Source of the DNA: Pampus argenteus
Taxonomy: Eukaryota > Chordata > Actinopteri > Scombriformes > Stromateidae
DNA length: 64,000 nt
Reading direction: 5' to 3'
Assembly: GCA_036937835.1 (NCBI GenBank)
Contig: CM072864.1
Location: forward strand, 24,016,501 to 24,080,500
In this document: positions 63,301 to 64,000 of the stretch, piece after piece
Numbering within the stretch: position 1 is the first letter of the stretch
Layout of the letters: each line of letters opens with the position of its first letter
Translations under genes and position numbers: made by a program
Notes under the pieces: generated by a model
The model's database searches: none
The model's input: the letters and a program-made list of their open reading frames with translations, nothing else
Told to the model about the DNA's origin: nothing

Positions 63301-64000
63301 CATGTTTGCCATCAACAAGTAACTGATTTCTAATGATTAGGACCAAAAAACTCACTTCTGAGAGCTTCCTGCAGCTTTTACTGTAACATTTGTAAAAAAT
63401 AGCTTTCTCTCAGGCCAAAACTGACAACTACAGTTTTCCTTAAACAAGGAGCAATATTTTCAATCAAAACCATGTTTGCCATCAACAAGTAACTGATTTC
63501 TAAGATTAGGACCAAAAAACTCACTTCTGAGAGCTTCCTGCAGCTTTTACTGTAACATTTGTAAAAATAGCTTTCTCTCAGGCCAAAACTGACAACTACA
63601 GTTTTTCTTAAACAACGAGCAATATTTTCAATCAAAACCATGTTTGCCATCAACAAGTAACTGATATCTAATGATTAGGACCAAAAAACTCACTTCTGAG
63701 AGCTTCCTGCTGCTTTTACTGTAACATTTGTAAAAATAGTTTTCTCTCAGGCCAAAACTGACAATTACAGTTTTTCTTAAACAACGAGCAATATTTTAAT
63801 CAAAACCATGTTTGCCATCAACAAGTAACTGATTTCTAATGATTAGGACCAAAAAACTCACTTCTGAGAGCTTCCTGCTGCTTTTACTGTAACATTTGTA
63901 AAAATAGTTTTCTCTCAGGCCAAAACTGACAACTACAGTTTTTCTTAAACAAAGAGCCATTTTTTTCAATCAAAACCATGTTTGCCATCAACAAGTAACT
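58510..64000. repeat. Super-repeat, copy C (runs off the window)
   Basis: Matches copy A from about 13.2 kb onward at a shift of 45,308-45,310 bp. The shift becomes 44,952 bp after about 63.3 kb, a two-monomer loss. It continues past the right edge. Confidence 0.75.

Larger units (their letters stand above)
53996..64000. repeat. Satellite array, right segment
   Basis: About 57 monomers in the same orientation as the rest. Up to about 57.2 kb it mirrors the flank of piggyBac copy 1. It then runs through two 1,592-bp HOR units and into super-repeat copy C, which leaves the window. No gene, transposon or RNA seen. Confidence 0.95.

Noticed and set aside
1..63656. Scores of 65-121-codon minus-strand frames in the satellite as a protein family
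   Set aside because: They repeat with the monomer, overlap each other in different frames and change frame because monomer lengths are not multiples of three. No start context, splice structure or domain supports them.

Overview
This is a eukaryotic, almost certainly animal window, probably from a fish; the species cannot be named. The evidence is one continuous AT-rich satellite array and two kinds of cut-and-paste DNA transposon (piggyBac and an IS3EU-like foldback element). There is no bacterial gene organisation, no rRNA, tRNA or CRISPR, and no host single-copy gene.

About 57 kb of the 64 kb is a head-to-tail array of a roughly 168-184 bp monomer, about 325 copies, all in one orientation. 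Main length classes are 178, 175, 169 and 168 bp, plus a class with a variable A tract. The monomers are organised into higher-order repeats (HORs), with local periods of about 884, 1,066, 1,230, 1,593, 2,076 and 2,108 bp. Several-kilobase blocks are also duplicated: about 13-21 kb, 29-36.6 kb and 58.5-64 kb are three copies of one block; 8.9-12.5 kb recurs at 21.0-24.7 kb; and 1-7.87 kb recurs at 49.0-57.2 kb.

Three transposons interrupt the array. Two are 3,043-bp piggyBac elements (1606-4648 and 50949-53991), with TTAA target duplications, short terminal inverted repeats and an intact minus-strand transposase that I read as a two-exon gene of 619 codons. They sit at the same base of the same satellite context inside the 1-7.87 / 49.0-57.2 kb duplication, so they are one insertion copied by satellite amplification. 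The third is a 920-bp foldback element (48060-48979) with a 6-bp target duplication. It carries a frameshifted remnant of an integrase-like transposase amino terminus and minisatellite-rich arms. Uninterrupted paralogous satellite copies elsewhere in the window act as empty sites and confirm both insertions to the base.

Layout: 1-1605 satellite; 1606-4648 piggyBac copy 1; 4653-48053 satellite with HORs; 48060-48979 foldback element; 48986-50948 satellite; 50949-53991 piggyBac copy 2; 53996-64000 satellite. Monomer-sized open reading frames on the minus strand are a by-product of the repeat and not genes. All block boundaries were read by eye from shared variants and are good to roughly one monomer. 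In an array like this the assembly itself could be collapsed or expanded.
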